The notes under the pieces: model-generated
What the model was told of the DNA's origin: nothing
The model's database searches: none
What the model saw: only the letters and a program-made list of their open reading frames with translations
Position numbers and translations under genes: made by a program
Source of the DNA: Curvularia sp. ZM96
Taxonomy: Eukaryota > Ascomycota > Dothideomycetes > Pleosporales > Pleosporaceae
Direction of reading: 5' to 3'
NCBI GenBank assembly: GCA_022457065.1
Contig: JAJGBQ010000003.1
Location: forward strand, 4,836,001 to 4,900,000
Length of the DNA stretch: 64,000 nt
In this document: positions 44,252-56,179 of the stretch, in pieces
Layout of the letters: every line of letters starts with the position of its first letter
How positions within the stretch are numbered: the first letter of the stretch is position 1

Positions 44252-45559
44252 CTATCTTACTTCCCCCATCCCATCGTCCAAACTCTCCAGAGCTTCATGT
44301 TCTTTTCGCAATTGTTCGGCGTTATACGTTTCAAAGGCAAAGCTCCACGTCTTGCCCTTGATGATTGGGCCATTAGCCCCCATCTTACTGCTTGTCTTGC
44401 CAACGTGCTGGAATAGGCTTGGTGTGACGGCATACCTCAACTCAGCCCTAGCGTCTGCATAGCGCTCTATCAAGACGTCTACGTAGCCAGTCTTCATGTC
44501 GTTGAAATACGAAACCAGGTCGAGGGCCTTTTGCCTTGGAAACACAAAGGCTTGGCTACAGCAGCCGAATCGGGGCATCTCGTGGACTCCAGTAGGAAGG
44601 GGTAGGACGGTCATGCGCCCAAGCGCAAAGAAGAGCAGTATTAGCGCTGCCATGAGGGCGTAAAATATGGCGACTAAGCGACGGTAGCTATATGTGCTAC
44701 GCGCCTCTGCTAAGCGCGTGTACGTGTTTGTCAGCCGTGGAAATATTGGCGTAAGTTTTGTAGTGCGCAAAAAGGAAACGACAGCTGCTGGCATGGCGGC
44801 GAAACAGAGCGAGTAAAAAAGGTATGTTTTCCAATCCTCCGAATTCCAGCCCAGAAAAGCCTCAGTGTAGAACAATCGGAGGTACAGAAACTGTTTCCTA
44901 TGTTTCTGGATCGACTGGTCCTCAGCATCCCTCAACGCGTTGGTTGTGCGATGGTACCAACCGTCCATGGCAAGGACGTCGTCTTCAAGAACGGCGATAT
45001 ATGGTGTGTTCAGCTCGGCACATTTCGATAACAGGTACGAATAATCGTACAGTCCTTTTTCTTGAAACATGCCTCCTTTGGTCTCCATCTTACGAATGAG
45101 GTTCATCTCTTTCGCACTGAGCTCTTGGTATGTGAGGACGCGGTCGGCGACCTTAGGTAGCCATGTCTGGTTGTAAGCTGGGTGGGTTGCAGGATCCGAG
45201 TGAGGGATGAAGACCATAAGGTAGATTTCTGTCCTTTCGTCTACTGTCAAGCCATCCAGCAAAGACCCCACGGCACCAGGCAGGTATTGTGGGCCATGGC
45301 GTGCGATCGAAGGTATACCAACACACAGCTTCTTGGTGGAATCCTTGGGCGTCACAAAGCCAGCACTCGTGGTAGAGTTATGGGCTGAAATGTACGCTGA
45401 GGCCTGCTTATACCGGAAAGCAGAATATCGGGGCGTATAGGCGCTGCTCGCATCGAAAAAGACGGATGTGGGGTCGTGCGAAGACAGTGAGCAAATCACG
45501 TAGACGAGGGTGAAACTCAGTACGACGCTGGTGAGGACGGCGAAATAAAGAGGAGACAT
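44252..45559 (-). CDS. PGAP4-like GPI-anchor glycosyltransferase (integral membrane)
   Basis: This intronless frame encodes 435 aa. One N-terminal helix (residues 6-24, FAVLTSVVLSFTLVYVICS) anchors the protein. The catalytic domain starts with KLCVGIPSIAR and contains the acidic metal-binding motif AVLEDDVLAMDGWY. The domain is interrupted by two further helices (TYLFYSLCFAAMPAAVVSFL and LVAIFYALMAALILLFFALG), the layout that defines mammalian PGAP4/TMEM246, which adds a GalNAc side branch to GPI anchors in the Golgi. The C-terminal part (GCCSQAFVFPRQKALDLV) completes the fold. In fungi the sugar and the target are not established, so the call rests on architecture. Confidence 0.75.
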   Translation of the reverse strand: MSPLYFAVLTSVVLSFTLVYVICSLSSHDPTSVFFDASSAYTPRYSAFRYKQASAYISAHNSTTSAGFVTPKDSTKKLCVGIPSIARHGPQYLPGAVGSLLDGLTVDERTEIYLMVFIPHSDPATHPAYNQTWLPKVADRVLTYQELSAKEMNLIRKMETKGGMFQEKGLYDYSYLLSKCAELNTPYIAVLEDDVLAMDGWYHRTTNALRDAEDQSIQKHRKQFLYLRLFYTEAFLGWNSEDWKTYLFYSLCFAAMPAAVVSFLRTTKLTPIFPRLTNTYTRLAEARSTYSYRRLVAIFYALMAALILLFFALGRMTVLPLPTGVHEMPRFGCCSQAFVFPRQKALDLVSYFNDMKTGYVDVLIERYADARAELRYAVTPSLFQHVGKTSSKMGANGPIIKGKTWSFAFETYNAEQLRKEHEALESLDDGMGEVR

Positions 45560-46881
45560 ATCGAACGAAGGACCAGGTCAAGCGATGGAAACATATGGAG
45601 TGAGTGAGGTCGGAGAGAAGCTCCCCAGAGCAAACACAGAGTTGGTACTACCAGCCTGGGGAGGGGCCACGCATCCTAGGGCAGGCTCGTGTCCACAACA
45701 TATCACAGCAAGGAACATCAACGGGGTACAGACGGCTGGCGCCAGCATCATGCGAACGCCTAAATTGGTGCCCCGAGTACAGCTACTGGAGGCGGGCCGG
45801 GTGAGTAATCGGCTAAGGCCAGCGAATTGTTGCTATATGTAGATAGCGGTGGAGACGGGATCAACACGCATGAGGGCCTTGATACGAGGCTGTATCTGCG
45901 AGGGTGCTTTGTCAGCCTCCCGTGACATTGTGATTGTCATGATAGGGTGCGGAGTCGCAAATTTAGGACAACAAACATGCTTGCGACGCGTGTCACTGTG
46001 GATTGCAACGGGCAAATAAGACGACAATGCGACGGGAGACGACCGTTGGGGTACAGAAACGAAGTGCCACAGACAAGCAATGCCTGCCGATCGCGCGCTC
46101 TGCAAAGACGGCACAAGCTTTGAGGCCATGCGATAGGAAATGTGGAGAACGGGACGTCATGCCGAGTGAGTCACGTGACATTGTGTCCGCGGTGGCAGTG
46201 CCAAAACAAGGCATAGATAAAAAAAGGCACAGCCTTGCTGGAGCGTGCGAAACAAAGGCGATGAGCGTAAACAGGCTTGCGACGAAACGCAAACAGAATT
46301 TAAATGGAATGTGACCTCTGCTGATTCCCAACCTCTCAGTATACTCGGAACGAGTTTTCCAGATCGGGCGCCCAGCCATGGGCCTGACTCTCTTCTACGC
46401 GCAGCGCGAAAACAGGCTCATTCATGGGAGAACTAGGAGCCTGCCGTTACGTAGTATTTGTGAAGCTGGCGGTGATGAGAGAAAAGAGGAAGAGAGCGCG
46501 AGGCGGAGAAAATCAGAGGTTTTGAGCGCGGCAGCCTGTGCGCTATGCCCGATTGGGCGCGCTAGGGCAAGAACATCTGGCCGCATCGTCAACGCCGGTA
46601 TCCACGCATAGCTTGTCCGCAGGAGCTCTTCGACAAGAGACGTTGCAATATCTGGCACTTGAGCGGTCCGGAGGCAGCAGTGCCCATTTCACCTCTGCCT
46701 CGTGTCCCCTCCCTCTACTCCTCTGACGCTCTCCCACGGCCCGCTTCCACTGCCCCACCACCAACTATTGACTCTCGTGGGCGCCCGCCTCTGCCCTCCA
46801 CCACCAACCCTTGCACCACAGCCAATCCCACCCGCCAGTCTTCGAATCTAAACACATTGCCCGGCCTCACAATCGCCCGCT
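45560..46881. promoter_or_regulatory. divergent intergenic region, PGAP4-like gene and SEC23
   Basis: 1.3 kb without a supported gene. The last 200 bp before SEC23 are strongly C-rich on the plus strand, the usual look of a highly expressed fungal promoter or leader. Confidence 0.45.
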
Positions 46882-49515
46882 ATGGCTGACTTCGAGGCGC
46901 TCAAGGACCAGTGGAGCGAGATCGAGGATAGAGATGGCCTCCGCCTCAGTTGGAACACGTTTCCAAGCTCGCGCATGGTATGCTGACCGCTGTCCTTGCC
47001 ATGTCGCAATGGCTGTCAGACAAGCATACTGACCCCCATACAGGAAGCCTCTCGTCTCGTCGTTCCCATTGGCGCTCTCTATACCCCTCTGAAGGAGAAG
47101 ACCGACACGCCCTTGCTTCAATATCAGCCCGTTGTCTGCAGGGCTCCATGCAAGGCCGTCCTCAATCCCTTCTGGTATGACAAGACCCAATCCCTCACCA
47201 CGCACTATGGCTGATGCTCGAGTAGCCAGATTGACATGCGCGCCCGTGTCTGGATATGTCCCTTCTGTCTCAACCGCAACCAGCTCCCACCCCACTACAA
47301 GGACATTTCCGAGCAGCAAATACCCCCAGAGCTGCACGCAGCGAGCACCACCATCGAGTACCGACTCCCCCAGCCCGTGGATACACCTCCGATTTTCCTC
47401 TTCGTTGTCGACACATGCCAGGAGGAGGACAGCCTCAAGGCTCTCAAGGACTCAATCATCATGAGCTTGAGTTTGCTACCCGCATACGCTTTGGTCGGAC
47501 TTATCACATACGGCACCATGGTGAGCAGCAGTGTATCCATTGTTTATATAATTGGGAGGTTAGCTAACAATTCCAGGCCCAAGTCCACGAGCTGGGCTAC
47601 ACCGAGTGTGCCAAGTCGTATGTTTTCCGCGGTAGCAAGGACTATTCTTCCAAGCAGGTCCACGAGATGCTCGGCCTCAGCCAGATGGCTCCGCGACCCG
47701 GTGTCCCACAACAGCCTGGTCGACCTCCAATGGCGCCCCCAGCCGGAGCCAGCGCGCGCTTCATCCTCCCCGTGTCGCAATGCGAATTCCAGCTCACCAA
47801 CGCCCTCGAAGCCCTTCAGCGAGATCCTTGGCCCGTCGCAAACGACAAGCGCCCTCTGAGGTGCACAGGTGTGGCGCTCAGTGTCGCTGCCGGACTTTTG
47901 GAGACACAATTCGTGAACAAGGGTGCCCGCATCATGTTGTTCAGTGGTGGCCCAGCGACCGAGGGACCTGGTATGGTCGTTGGCCCCGAGCTGCGTGAGC
48001 CTATTCGATCACACCACGACATTGACCGCGACAACATCAAGTATTACAAGAAGGCTCTGAAGTTCTACGAGAACCTTGCCAAGCGCGTTTCGCACAACGG
48101 CCACATTGTTGATATCTTTGCCGGATGTCTGGACCAGGTTGGTCTGCTTGAGATGCGCGGTCTGGCAAACTCGACCGGTGGACATATGATCTTGACCGAT
48201 AGTTTCACCTCATCCATGTACAAGCAATCCTTCGCCCGAGTTTTCAACAAGGATGCCGACGACAACCTCCTCATGGCTTTCAATGCCAACCTTGAGGTAC
48301 TCACGACCAAAGAATTGAAGCTTACCGGTCTCATTGGCCATGCTGTATCCCTCAACAAGAAGTCGGTAGCCGTCGGCGAGACCGAGTGCGGTATTGGTAA
48401 CACCTGCGCATGGAAGATGTGTGGTATTGATCCCGAGTCTTCATACGGTATCTACTTTGAGATTGCTAGTCAGGGAGGACCAAGTCAAATGCAGTCAGGA
48501 CAACAGCAGGCCCTGATTCAGTTCCTTACACACTACCAGCACTCCTCTGGCCAGTACCACCTAAGGGGTATGTCAATAACAATTGTCACGATGCCAACTA
48601 TGAATGCTAATGTTTCACAGTCACTACTGTCGCACGGCCGCTGAGTGGTCCCTCTGGCGACCCTGCTATCGCCCAATCCTTTGACCAGGAAGCTGCCGCA
48701 GTGCTCATGTCCAGGATAGCAGTTTTCAAGGCCGAGGTCGACGATGGTCCAGACGTATTGCGATGGGTCGACCGAATGCTCATCCGACTGTGCGCTCGCT
48801 TCGCTGAGTACAGGAAGGACGATCCTTCGTCGTTCAGGTATGCTCATCCACTTCCTTGCCTTAACATAATGGCGCTACATTGAATCTATCCAAGTACACC
48901 GCTAACCCCATGGCCAGGCTGGAAAAGAATTTCACCCTATACCCGCAGTTCATGTTCCATCTTCGCCGCTCGCAATTCTTGCAAGTATTCAACAACTCTC
49001 CCGACGAAACCGCCTTCTACCGACACGTCCTCAACCGCGAAGATGTCAGCAATTCTCTCATCATGATTCAGCCAACATTAGACAGTTACGGCTTCGATCA
49101 CGAAGGCGGCCAGCCCGTACTCCTGGACTCCAGCTCAATTCAATCCGAGACTATCCTGCTGCTCGACACCTTCTTCCACATTCTTATTTTCCACGGCGAG
49201 ACCATGGCAGAGTGGAGGAAGGCTGGTTACCACGAGCAAGAGGGTTACGAAAACTTCAGAGCGCTTTTGGAAGCGCCCAAGGAGGACGCCAAGGAGCTTA
49301 TTCAGGACCGCTTCCCGCTTCCTCGATTTATCGTGTGTGATGCTGGTGGTTCGCAAGCTCGTTTCCTGCTCAGCAAGCTCAACCCATCCACGACGCACAC
49401 TACTGGAACCTATGGCGGTGTCGCACAGACCGCACAGACAATCTTCACCGACGATGTCAGCTTACAAACGTTCATGGACCATCTCATGAAGCTCGCAGTA
49501 TCAGGTACTGGGTAA
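46882..49515 (+). CDS. SEC23: COPII coat protein Sec23
   Basis: Six exons: 46882-46977, 47044-47174, 47226-47520, 47577-48567, 48621-48837 and 48918-49515. Five introns are 51-80 nt, with consistent phases, giving 775 aa, the normal length. The N terminus MADFEALKDQWSEIEDRDGL is typical. The zinc-finger cysteines lie in VCRAPCKAVLNPFC and WICPFC, the second pair completed across intron 2. The trunk domain (FLFVVDTC), beta-sandwich, helical and gelsolin (FIVCDAGGSQARF) domains follow in order. Sec23 is the GTPase-activating subunit for Sar1 in the inner COPII coat and pairs with Sec24 at ER exit sites. A short proline-rich insert (RPGVPQQPGRPPMAPPAG) lies after the trunk start, as in other ascomycetes. 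It converges on the cupin gene with a 162-bp gap. Confidence 0.96.
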
Positions 49516-49677
49516 TATGACAATCGTTTTCAAGACAATCCTGGGTGCGAGTGAAATCAGAAGTGGGGTTTTGTGTTATTTCAGCGAGAAATGAAAGCGT
49601 TAAATTTCCATCCACCTCGGCGTCTTTTTCTACGCCATGTCGACCCTTGATGTTGAACTAGTTTAAGACGTTGCGAT

Positions 49678-50564
49678 TTACAGCTTACTCATGTCCCAAT
49701 CCTTTTCCTGACTTCCTGCAACATGTTCCTCCTGTAGCACCTTGTCTGTGCCTGGAATCTTGAATGGCTCACATGGAAGCGTGACTGCAATGAAGCGTGT
49801 CGGCTCAGTGTCCGAGCCATTGTGCCACTTATGCATCGTGCCGCGTTGGACAACATGATCCTAACAATATCATTATCAACCTCAGTTCGGCCATAAGGAG
49901 AAAAAAAGGAAAAGAAACTAAACACTCACCCCTGGCCTCAAATCAATCATCTGCCCCGTAGCAGTCTCCATGCGCAAACGACCATGCGTACACACTACAT
50001 AGTCAATCGACACCGTCTGATGCATCTGGCTTGCCTGGCCCGGTGCCAAATCACACACGATCAGATGCGAGCCTGATCCACTGGCGACAATGTCTCGTCC
50101 AGTGAAACTCTCGTCGCCCTCGCTGGCCACATACGCCTGGATGTCTTGTTCGCCCTCGAGTGTCGCGGGCACGGATTTAGTGGCATCTGTATATTTTAAA
50201 AAGAAAGGTTAGTTTTCACAATAACCGTATCTTTCGTTGCTTGCTTGATACTCCTCAGGATAGTAGAGATTGAGTTTGGATATGGTTGAGGCTATTGGGC
50301 TTGATGATGATAATAGGTCATGTGCGTATGTACATAAGAGTGTGTGTGTGTGTGTATGTTTGAGAGAGAGAGAGAGAGACTAAACTTACACGATCGAGCT
50401 GCACCGCCTACACCCGGGAGACCATAGTATTGAAGCGCCGGGGCGGAATGGACTACGCTTTTACCCGACTTGTCGTGCGTAATGATGTAGCGAGTCGATG
50501 GGGGCAGCGAAGTAACAGACTCGTGCATCTGAGATGCGGCGAGGCGCGCGTCGGTGGTTGCCAT
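49678..50564 (-). CDS. cupin-domain protein, 204 aa
   Basis: Three exons: 50564-50390, 50186-49930 and 49860-49678. Introns are 203 nt (GTAAGT...ATACAG) and 69 nt (GTGAGT...GTTAG); phases agree. The double-stranded beta-helix segment includes HLIVCDLAPGQASQMHQT, RLRMETATGQMIDLRPGD and the second cupin motif VVQRGTMHKWHN. These supply His and Glu positions for a metal site, although the first motif is only partly conserved. Similar fungal proteins are annotated cupin_2 and linked to small-molecule oxidation or isomerisation; the substrate is unknown. The first intron is unusually long for this window because it carries dinucleotide repeats. The stop lies 162 bp from the end of SEC23. Confidence 0.82.
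50341..50379. repeat. TG/GA dinucleotide microsatellite in an intron
   Basis: About seven TG units are followed by TATGTT and then about nine GA units, all inside intron 1 of the cupin gene. Length variation between strains is likely. Confidence 0.8.
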
Positions 50565-51039
50565 GATTGAACAAAACAGAAGTTGGAATTGCGATATAGA
50601 AAAAGACAAAAGGGAATAGAGAGGTGTGGTGAGAACTAGCACAAGTAAATGTAAAATTTCAATCAATTGGTCCCCAAGCAGTAAGACAGGCTAACGATAT
50701 GCGGTTGTAAATCCGGGGCGTCAGCGCTATGAATCCTTCAAGGCGTACATATCGCTATATCGCAATACAATGCAAGGCAAAAAGGCACTGAAGCCCTCGT
50801 ACTAGTAGGAGTGTGCACTTGTTTGGTATATCCTATCCTAACCCTTTGCTTTTCATAGTGTTCGCCTAGTTTGTTGGAAAGAAGATCAAAAAGAAGAATC
50901 GTCAAACGCTAAAAGATACGAACAGTCACAGCAGTAGATGACGTTCATGGTGCGTGGAATTACCCCGGCATTCAAACAGCATGTGTAACTTAACCCAAGA
51001 GCAAGGCAACAAATTTACCATATTGACAGACAAGATTTC

Positions 51040-52812
51040 TCAAGCCTTGGCCTTCTTAGTCTTCTTGGGCTTCGCAGCACCCTTCTTTTCCTCAACTTCC
51101 TCCACAATAGTCTCGGGCTTGCTCTCCTTCTCCTTCTTAGCCCTCTTGTTCTTGACTGGTGTGTCAGCAGCTGCCTCTTCGGTGACAGTGGTGGATTCAA
51201 GCGCAATATCGGACTTCCGCTTTTTGTCCTTTTTGGCCTTCTTGTCAGCGACAGGTTCAACGACCGCTGGTGTCTCTTCCGCTACACCGTTGGACTCCTC
51301 AGGAGCGGCCGCCTTTGCACCCTTTTTGCCTTTTTTCGCTTGCACAGGTGAAGCAGCCTTGGCAGCCTCGACTACCTCTTCTGGTTGAGCCTCGACCTGA
51401 GTCTTTGCTCCTTTCTTGCCTTTCTTGCCCTTTGACGGCTCGGTGACGGCGACATCCTCAGCAGGCTTATCGGTGAGGAGCTTCTTCGACTCCGCGGGCT
51501 TGAGCTTTGTTATAGTAGTGTGTGTAGGGATACTGTCGACAGTCTTGAGTGCCGGTGTCTCAAACTCGTAGTCGAAAATCTCCTTTAGTTGCTTGGCTTT
51601 GGAAGTTCTCCGCTTGTTCTCATTTTCGACACGCTTCTCCCACTGCGAGCGCTCGACACCACGCTCCATCTCGAGACCAGCCTTCTTGTTGCGAGGATCA
51701 ACCTTGAACCGCTGATTGGCACCCTTGAAGAGGTCAGGGTGTACTTGGTCATTCGGAATAAGGTGGACCTTGAGAACGTGGCCAAAAAGCAGGTAGTTGT
51801 TCATGGTTCGCGCAACAATATCAGCTACTTCTTGGGATTGGAATTCGACAAAGGCGTAGTGCTTGGAAGCACCCGTCTTCTTATTGCGCGACAAGCGTAG
51901 CTGGTTGACCTTTCCGAACTGAGAAAAGTACTTCTTCATTTGAGGCTCGAAGAAACCGCGGGGCACACGACTGGTTCTAAGGTTAGCAGCATAACAAGGA
52001 GTGGAGCGGGGTGGGGTGTTCGTACCCAACATAGATTACACCAGGCTGGTTGGACTTGGGGGCGTCCTCAGCCTGCTTGATGGCTTTCCGCTGCTTTGCG
52101 CTCAGTTTTGGAATCTTCTCATTTTCGTCGAAGTCGACATCGTCATCAGCATCGTCCGAGTCGTCGTCGTCGCTGAAGCCAGCAAGCAGGGCCGCAGTCT
52201 GATCATCTTCGGCAACATCCTCGTCGTCTGAGGCGTCGGCTTCTTCAGTGGCGTCGACCTCTGGCTCAGGTGCTTCTTGCTTCTTGCCTGTCTTTGTCTT
52301 CTTGGGCTTGGTGACTACGGTTGTCTCTTCTACGACGGCTGGGGTGTCGGCAGCCACCTTGGTCTTCTTGGTCTTCTTGGTTATCTCCTTGGGGGTCTCT
52401 GTGACGACCGTCTCCTCTGCAACGGCAGCCTTTGCCTTCTTTGCCTGCTTCTTGGGCTTTTCCTGGACCTCGACGACCTCTGCTACTTCCTTGACAGGCT
52501 CCGCTACCTTGGCGACGGCAGCTTTGCTCTGCTTGCCCTTCTTCGGTTTTACGGAGTCGGCAGCGACAGGCGCAACTTCTTTCTCTTCGTCAAGATCCAT
52601 AAAGTCGGCGGCCTGCTTGCGCGCAGATTTCCGGGTTGGCTTGGGTTCGCTGGCGGCAACGTCGTCGGCCTTTTTGGCCTTCTTTGCTGTGGGCGCCGTC
52701 TCAGGTGCGCCTTTGGGATGTTAGCCAACATGACCACAAAACAATTTTTTTTTTCCTGGTTTCGCAGCAACTTACTCTTGCGCTTCTTTCCCTTAGTGTC
52801 GTCGGCGGCCAT
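51040..52812 (-). CDS. nucleolar RRM protein, NOP15/NIFK-like ribosome biogenesis factor
   Basis: Three exons: 52812-52776, 52710-52026 and 51976-51040. Introns are 65 and 49 nt (GTAAGT...CAAAG and GTACGA...CTTAG), giving 552 aa. One RRM spans about residues 236-315, with RNP2 VIYVGT and RNP1 KHYAFVEF; GFFEPQMKKYFSQFGKV is the NIFK/Nop15 signature. The RRM is flanked on both sides by long Lys/Ala/Glu/Val low-complexity tails, with many KKAKK, KGKKGKK and acidic runs (DDDDSDDADDDVDFDE). These suit nucleolar localisation. Nop15 acts in 60S subunit assembly and ITS2 processing. The tails are longer than in yeast. It is divergent from the SMN gene with a 320-bp gap. Confidence 0.85.
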
Positions 52813-53132
52813 GTTAATCAGCTGCAATGGTTCGAGGCGATGTGTGGTGCTCGCGACAATGGACGCGCAAAAGTTCGGAGGAGAGCTCGGGCGCGGTAAC
52901 TTTTTTCGAGGCAGTCGCGCTAATAAGTCAACTAGACCCTCGCCAAGCTAGTCGACCAGCTCACCATCTCACCATTACATACATCCACCCACCTATTAGA
53001 ACGAGTACTTGATCTGTAGACTACGAACCTTTAGTCTTTTCGTCGCATATTGCGCGTCTCTTGGCTCAGTCAACATCGGCTTTCTATATTAACTTAATCG
53101 TGTCAACAAACTTCACCCAGCAATCCACCAGC
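52813..53132. promoter_or_regulatory. bidirectional promoter, NOP15-like and SMN genes
   Basis: 320 bp separate the two start codons. No distinct motif was identified. Both genes work in RNA or RNP assembly, which fits a shared housekeeping promoter (inference). Confidence 0.5.
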
Positions 53133-53940
53133 ATGGCGCCAATCGTCGATATGAGTGACAAGCATGCTTGGGACGACTCTCTACTGATCAGCTCCTGGGA
53201 AGATGCTCTCAATGAGTACAAGGTAAAAAGCCGTCTCAGAGGATAGGCTGTGCAAGAAAATGTCGCTAACCCGGACGCGCAGAAGTATCACAGCATCCAC
53301 CAGTCTGGCAAAAGACTGGAAGACGTGTTGACCAAGGAAGAGCTGAAAGAATTGAGAGAGTGAGTGCTGCCCGACTTCTCACCGTGAAACCTAGTGAGAT
53401 CCAATCGAGTAACGCCAGTAGGGACTACGACGACCTGATGGAGGAAACAGAGGCAATGTCTACAGCAGCAGAGACCAATGGCGTCGCAGACCGCAACGAT
53501 GCCAGCATGTCAAATGCAGACGTGGCTTGCGTCACACGGCCCGAAGATAACAGCCATGTGCAGCAGGTACGTGTACATGTCGCAAATGAAACACTCGAGT
53601 CCTGAACCCTGTCTAATGGGAATCAGGAACCAGATCGTTCCGAGCAGCAAAACATTAACCATGGACAATCGCCAAGCGCTAAGGCTGCGACGGCCCCAGT
53701 CGCTGCCGAGCCTCTTTCGGATGCCATGCCCCAAGCCATTCTCGGAACAGGTACGTTGCGTTGTATTTTTGACAGCCGTTGTTCCGGGGGAACTAGGGAC
53801 TGCGGACCGCATGCTGACGTTCTACAGTCAAGGACGAAAATCTAAAAAATATCATGATGTCGTGGTATTACGCTGGCTACTATACTGGTCTGCACGCGGG
53901 ACAACAGCAAGCGGCCCAGAAATCTTCCGCAGAACAATAA
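53133..53940 (+). CDS. SMN1: survival motor neuron (SMN)-like spliceosomal assembly protein
   Basis: Five exons: 53133-53222, 53283-53359, 53419-53566, 53627-53750 and 53828-53940. Introns are 60, 59, 60 and 77 nt; all phases agree, giving 183 aa. The N terminus DDSLLISSWEDALNEYKKYH is the Gemin2-binding region, completed across intron 1. The C terminus (NIMMSWYYAGYYTGLHAGQQ) is the YG-box that drives SMN oligomerisation. There is no Tudor domain, as in fission-yeast Smn1. SMN loads Sm rings on snRNAs. The middle is polar and poorly conserved. All diagnostic parts would be lost in unspliced reading, so the model is well supported. Confidence 0.9.
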
Positions 53941-54738
53941 GTCACCAAGCAATGGCTTGGTTTCTTTTCCACCAACGGTAGTGCATATGAATTGCGTCGC
54001 GTCGCAAGGCAACTGAGCCTTAATGGCCAGCATGCTGAACCAATGGGGGTAAGGGTTCTAGTTGCCATGACCCTGGGCGGGACTCACCACCAACAGTTTG
54101 TGCCTCAAAAAATTCGGGAAAACAGGCTGCCAGCTATTAGCTCGCAGCGCCACTCATGCGGCTAGGTGTTTCCCAGCGCCATCGCTCAGGCATCATGAGT
54201 AGTCGCGTGGTTGGTTTATAGCCTCGTGGTTCTTAGATTACCGAATGCGTGCTACGCAGCGAGACGCGAGACGGATCTGCGACACCACCGCGACACGCTC
54301 AAGCCCACCTCCAACGGTTCGAGCATCACACTAACCCCGCGTCCACACCCGACTGGGCGCGTGTCGCCAAAATCTCGCCATTTTTCACACCAATTTGCCT
54401 TACTCGGATTGGCATGCCCAGCACAGGGGGTTGGTGTTTCGCCCGGCATGCGACCGGCGTGCAAACCCTTCGGAATCAATAATTTCATGCGTGGATTTAA
54501 GGAATACACATTCCCAGGCAGACAAATTGACTCCTTACTTCAAAGCATTTGCCTCATAATACTGGTGCTCCACTTTCTCTTTCTCTTTTTCCCATCTGCT
54601 TCTTACTGTCCGAGCCGGCCCTCGTAGTGCCCTTCCAATCCTTCGCCTTTTTTCTACCGTACATTCTAGTGCTTGCAGCGCAGGCTTCCGTTCACTTTTC
54701 ACGACACTTTTTAAACAACGATACTCAATCTAGTCATA
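53941..54738. other. intergenic, promoter of cupredoxin gene
   Basis: No supported gene. The last 200 bp are C/T-rich with a leader-like look before the ATG at 54739. Confidence 0.45.
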
Positions 54739-55609
54739 ATGAAGTACTTTACAGCACTCCCTTTGGCGGCTGCCTTGGCTTCCGCAGAGATGATGGTTAT
54801 GGACGTCGCTCCCGCTCCTCCCGCAACTGGCCCCAAAATACACACGGTAAGCACGTTGGGATGCCTCGGAGTCAAGCTTCTTCTAACGCGTGATAGGTCA
54901 TTGTCGGTGGAATGAAGCCCGTTACGGCGGGTATGGCGCCCAAGCTCGAGTACACGCCCGATGTCATCAAGGCCGCTGTCGGCGATATGGTTGTATTCGA
55001 GTTCATGCAAAAGAACCACACCGTCACGCAGTCCACCTTTGCAGACCCTTGCACTAAGATGGAGGGAGGAATGGACTCTGGCTTCATGCCTAACCCCGAG
55101 GGCAAGCCTGGAGTTACGTGGAACATGACTGTTGCGACCACGGAGCCACTCTGTAAGCAATCCAGCAAACTTGTGCAACAATGCGAACTGTATCTAACAA
55201 TAGAACAGGGTTCTACTGCAAGCAAAAGAACGGAATCCACTGTGGCAAGGGTATGGTCTTCGCCATCAACCCTGCCGAGACCGGCAACAAGACCATGGCC
55301 GATTTCAAGACGCTGGCCATCAAGACGAACGGTACTTCGCTCGTCGAAGGAGCTCTTCAACAAGTTGACCCCAACGCGGCTGCCGCCCCCTCAACTGTCA
55401 AGGTCGAAGCTGGAGGCGCCCTGGCTACCGGAGCTCCTCCTGCTCCTGGTACTCCTCCTCCTCCTCCCCCTCCAGGCCAGGTTGTCCAGGGCTCGGGCCA
55501 GGACGGTCAAGGTCAGGCTTGCTCATGCCAGTGCCTGTGTGGCGCGGGATCCTTTCCCCCAACTGCTGCTGTCAACAACTTTGGAGGATTTGCGGGTATG
55601 ATTGCATAA
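54739..55609 (+). CDS. secreted cupredoxin-domain protein
   Basis: Three exons, 54739-54846, 54897-55152 and 55209-55609, with introns of 50 and 56 nt, giving 254 aa. Residues 1-16 form a signal peptide (MKYFTALPLAAALASA). The plastocyanin-like domain (about 37-155) has the type 1 copper ligand pattern: His in KNHTVTQS, then Cys, His and Met in WFYCKQKNGIHCGKGMVF. The WFYC motif is assembled across intron 2. A Pro run (GTPPPPPPPGQ) links to a short Cys-rich tail (ACSCQCLCGAG). The C terminus is weakly hydrophobic, so a GPI anchor is possible but not clear. Fungal members of this group are extracellular or wall proteins of unknown redox role. Confidence 0.82.
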
Positions 55610-56179
55610 ACGGACAGGAGGGGGTTCGAAGGGTGTTTAATGAGGTGGTAGTGGTAGAGAGGGAGGGATTCTTTATGACAAGTTCGGCGAAGCTTCTCAG
55701 CGGAGCGTCTTCCCCGGACTCTTTATACCATTCATCATTTGCTTAGGGCGTTTGCATTATACCGTAACCCACATGCTGCGATGTGTTGCCGCGCTGTGGA
55801 GCCTGCTGGGTACTTTGTTCACGTTGTTAAATTGTAAAACTTATCAATTATTAGAGCTAGATCCAAGAGATCGCTACGATACATTTCTCATTCTTGGCTG
55901 CATCCCTCCTTGTGAAGTTTGCATGACTTTGTGCGTCTTGTCAATTCAGCTGTCAATCGTGGTAAGCAGAGTGCTGACTTCACGGTCTGTCCAAGGCATG
56001 TCTGGTAAAGGCGCAATGGGCACATCACGGCATTCCAAAATCAAAATCCATATATTTGGTATCTAGGTAATCAAGAACACCGTAGCTCATGACTGCCAAC
56101 TCCCCTTCCGTAAACTCCGCTGCTGAATAAATGATGCTGTCTAAGTTGCTGCTGTAATGGTTGCCGCCTGGTCAGCTCC
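55610..56179. other. intergenic, 570 bp between convergent genes
   Basis: Holds the 3' regions of the cupredoxin and SERF genes, which are convergent. No other gene is seen. Confidence 0.5.
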
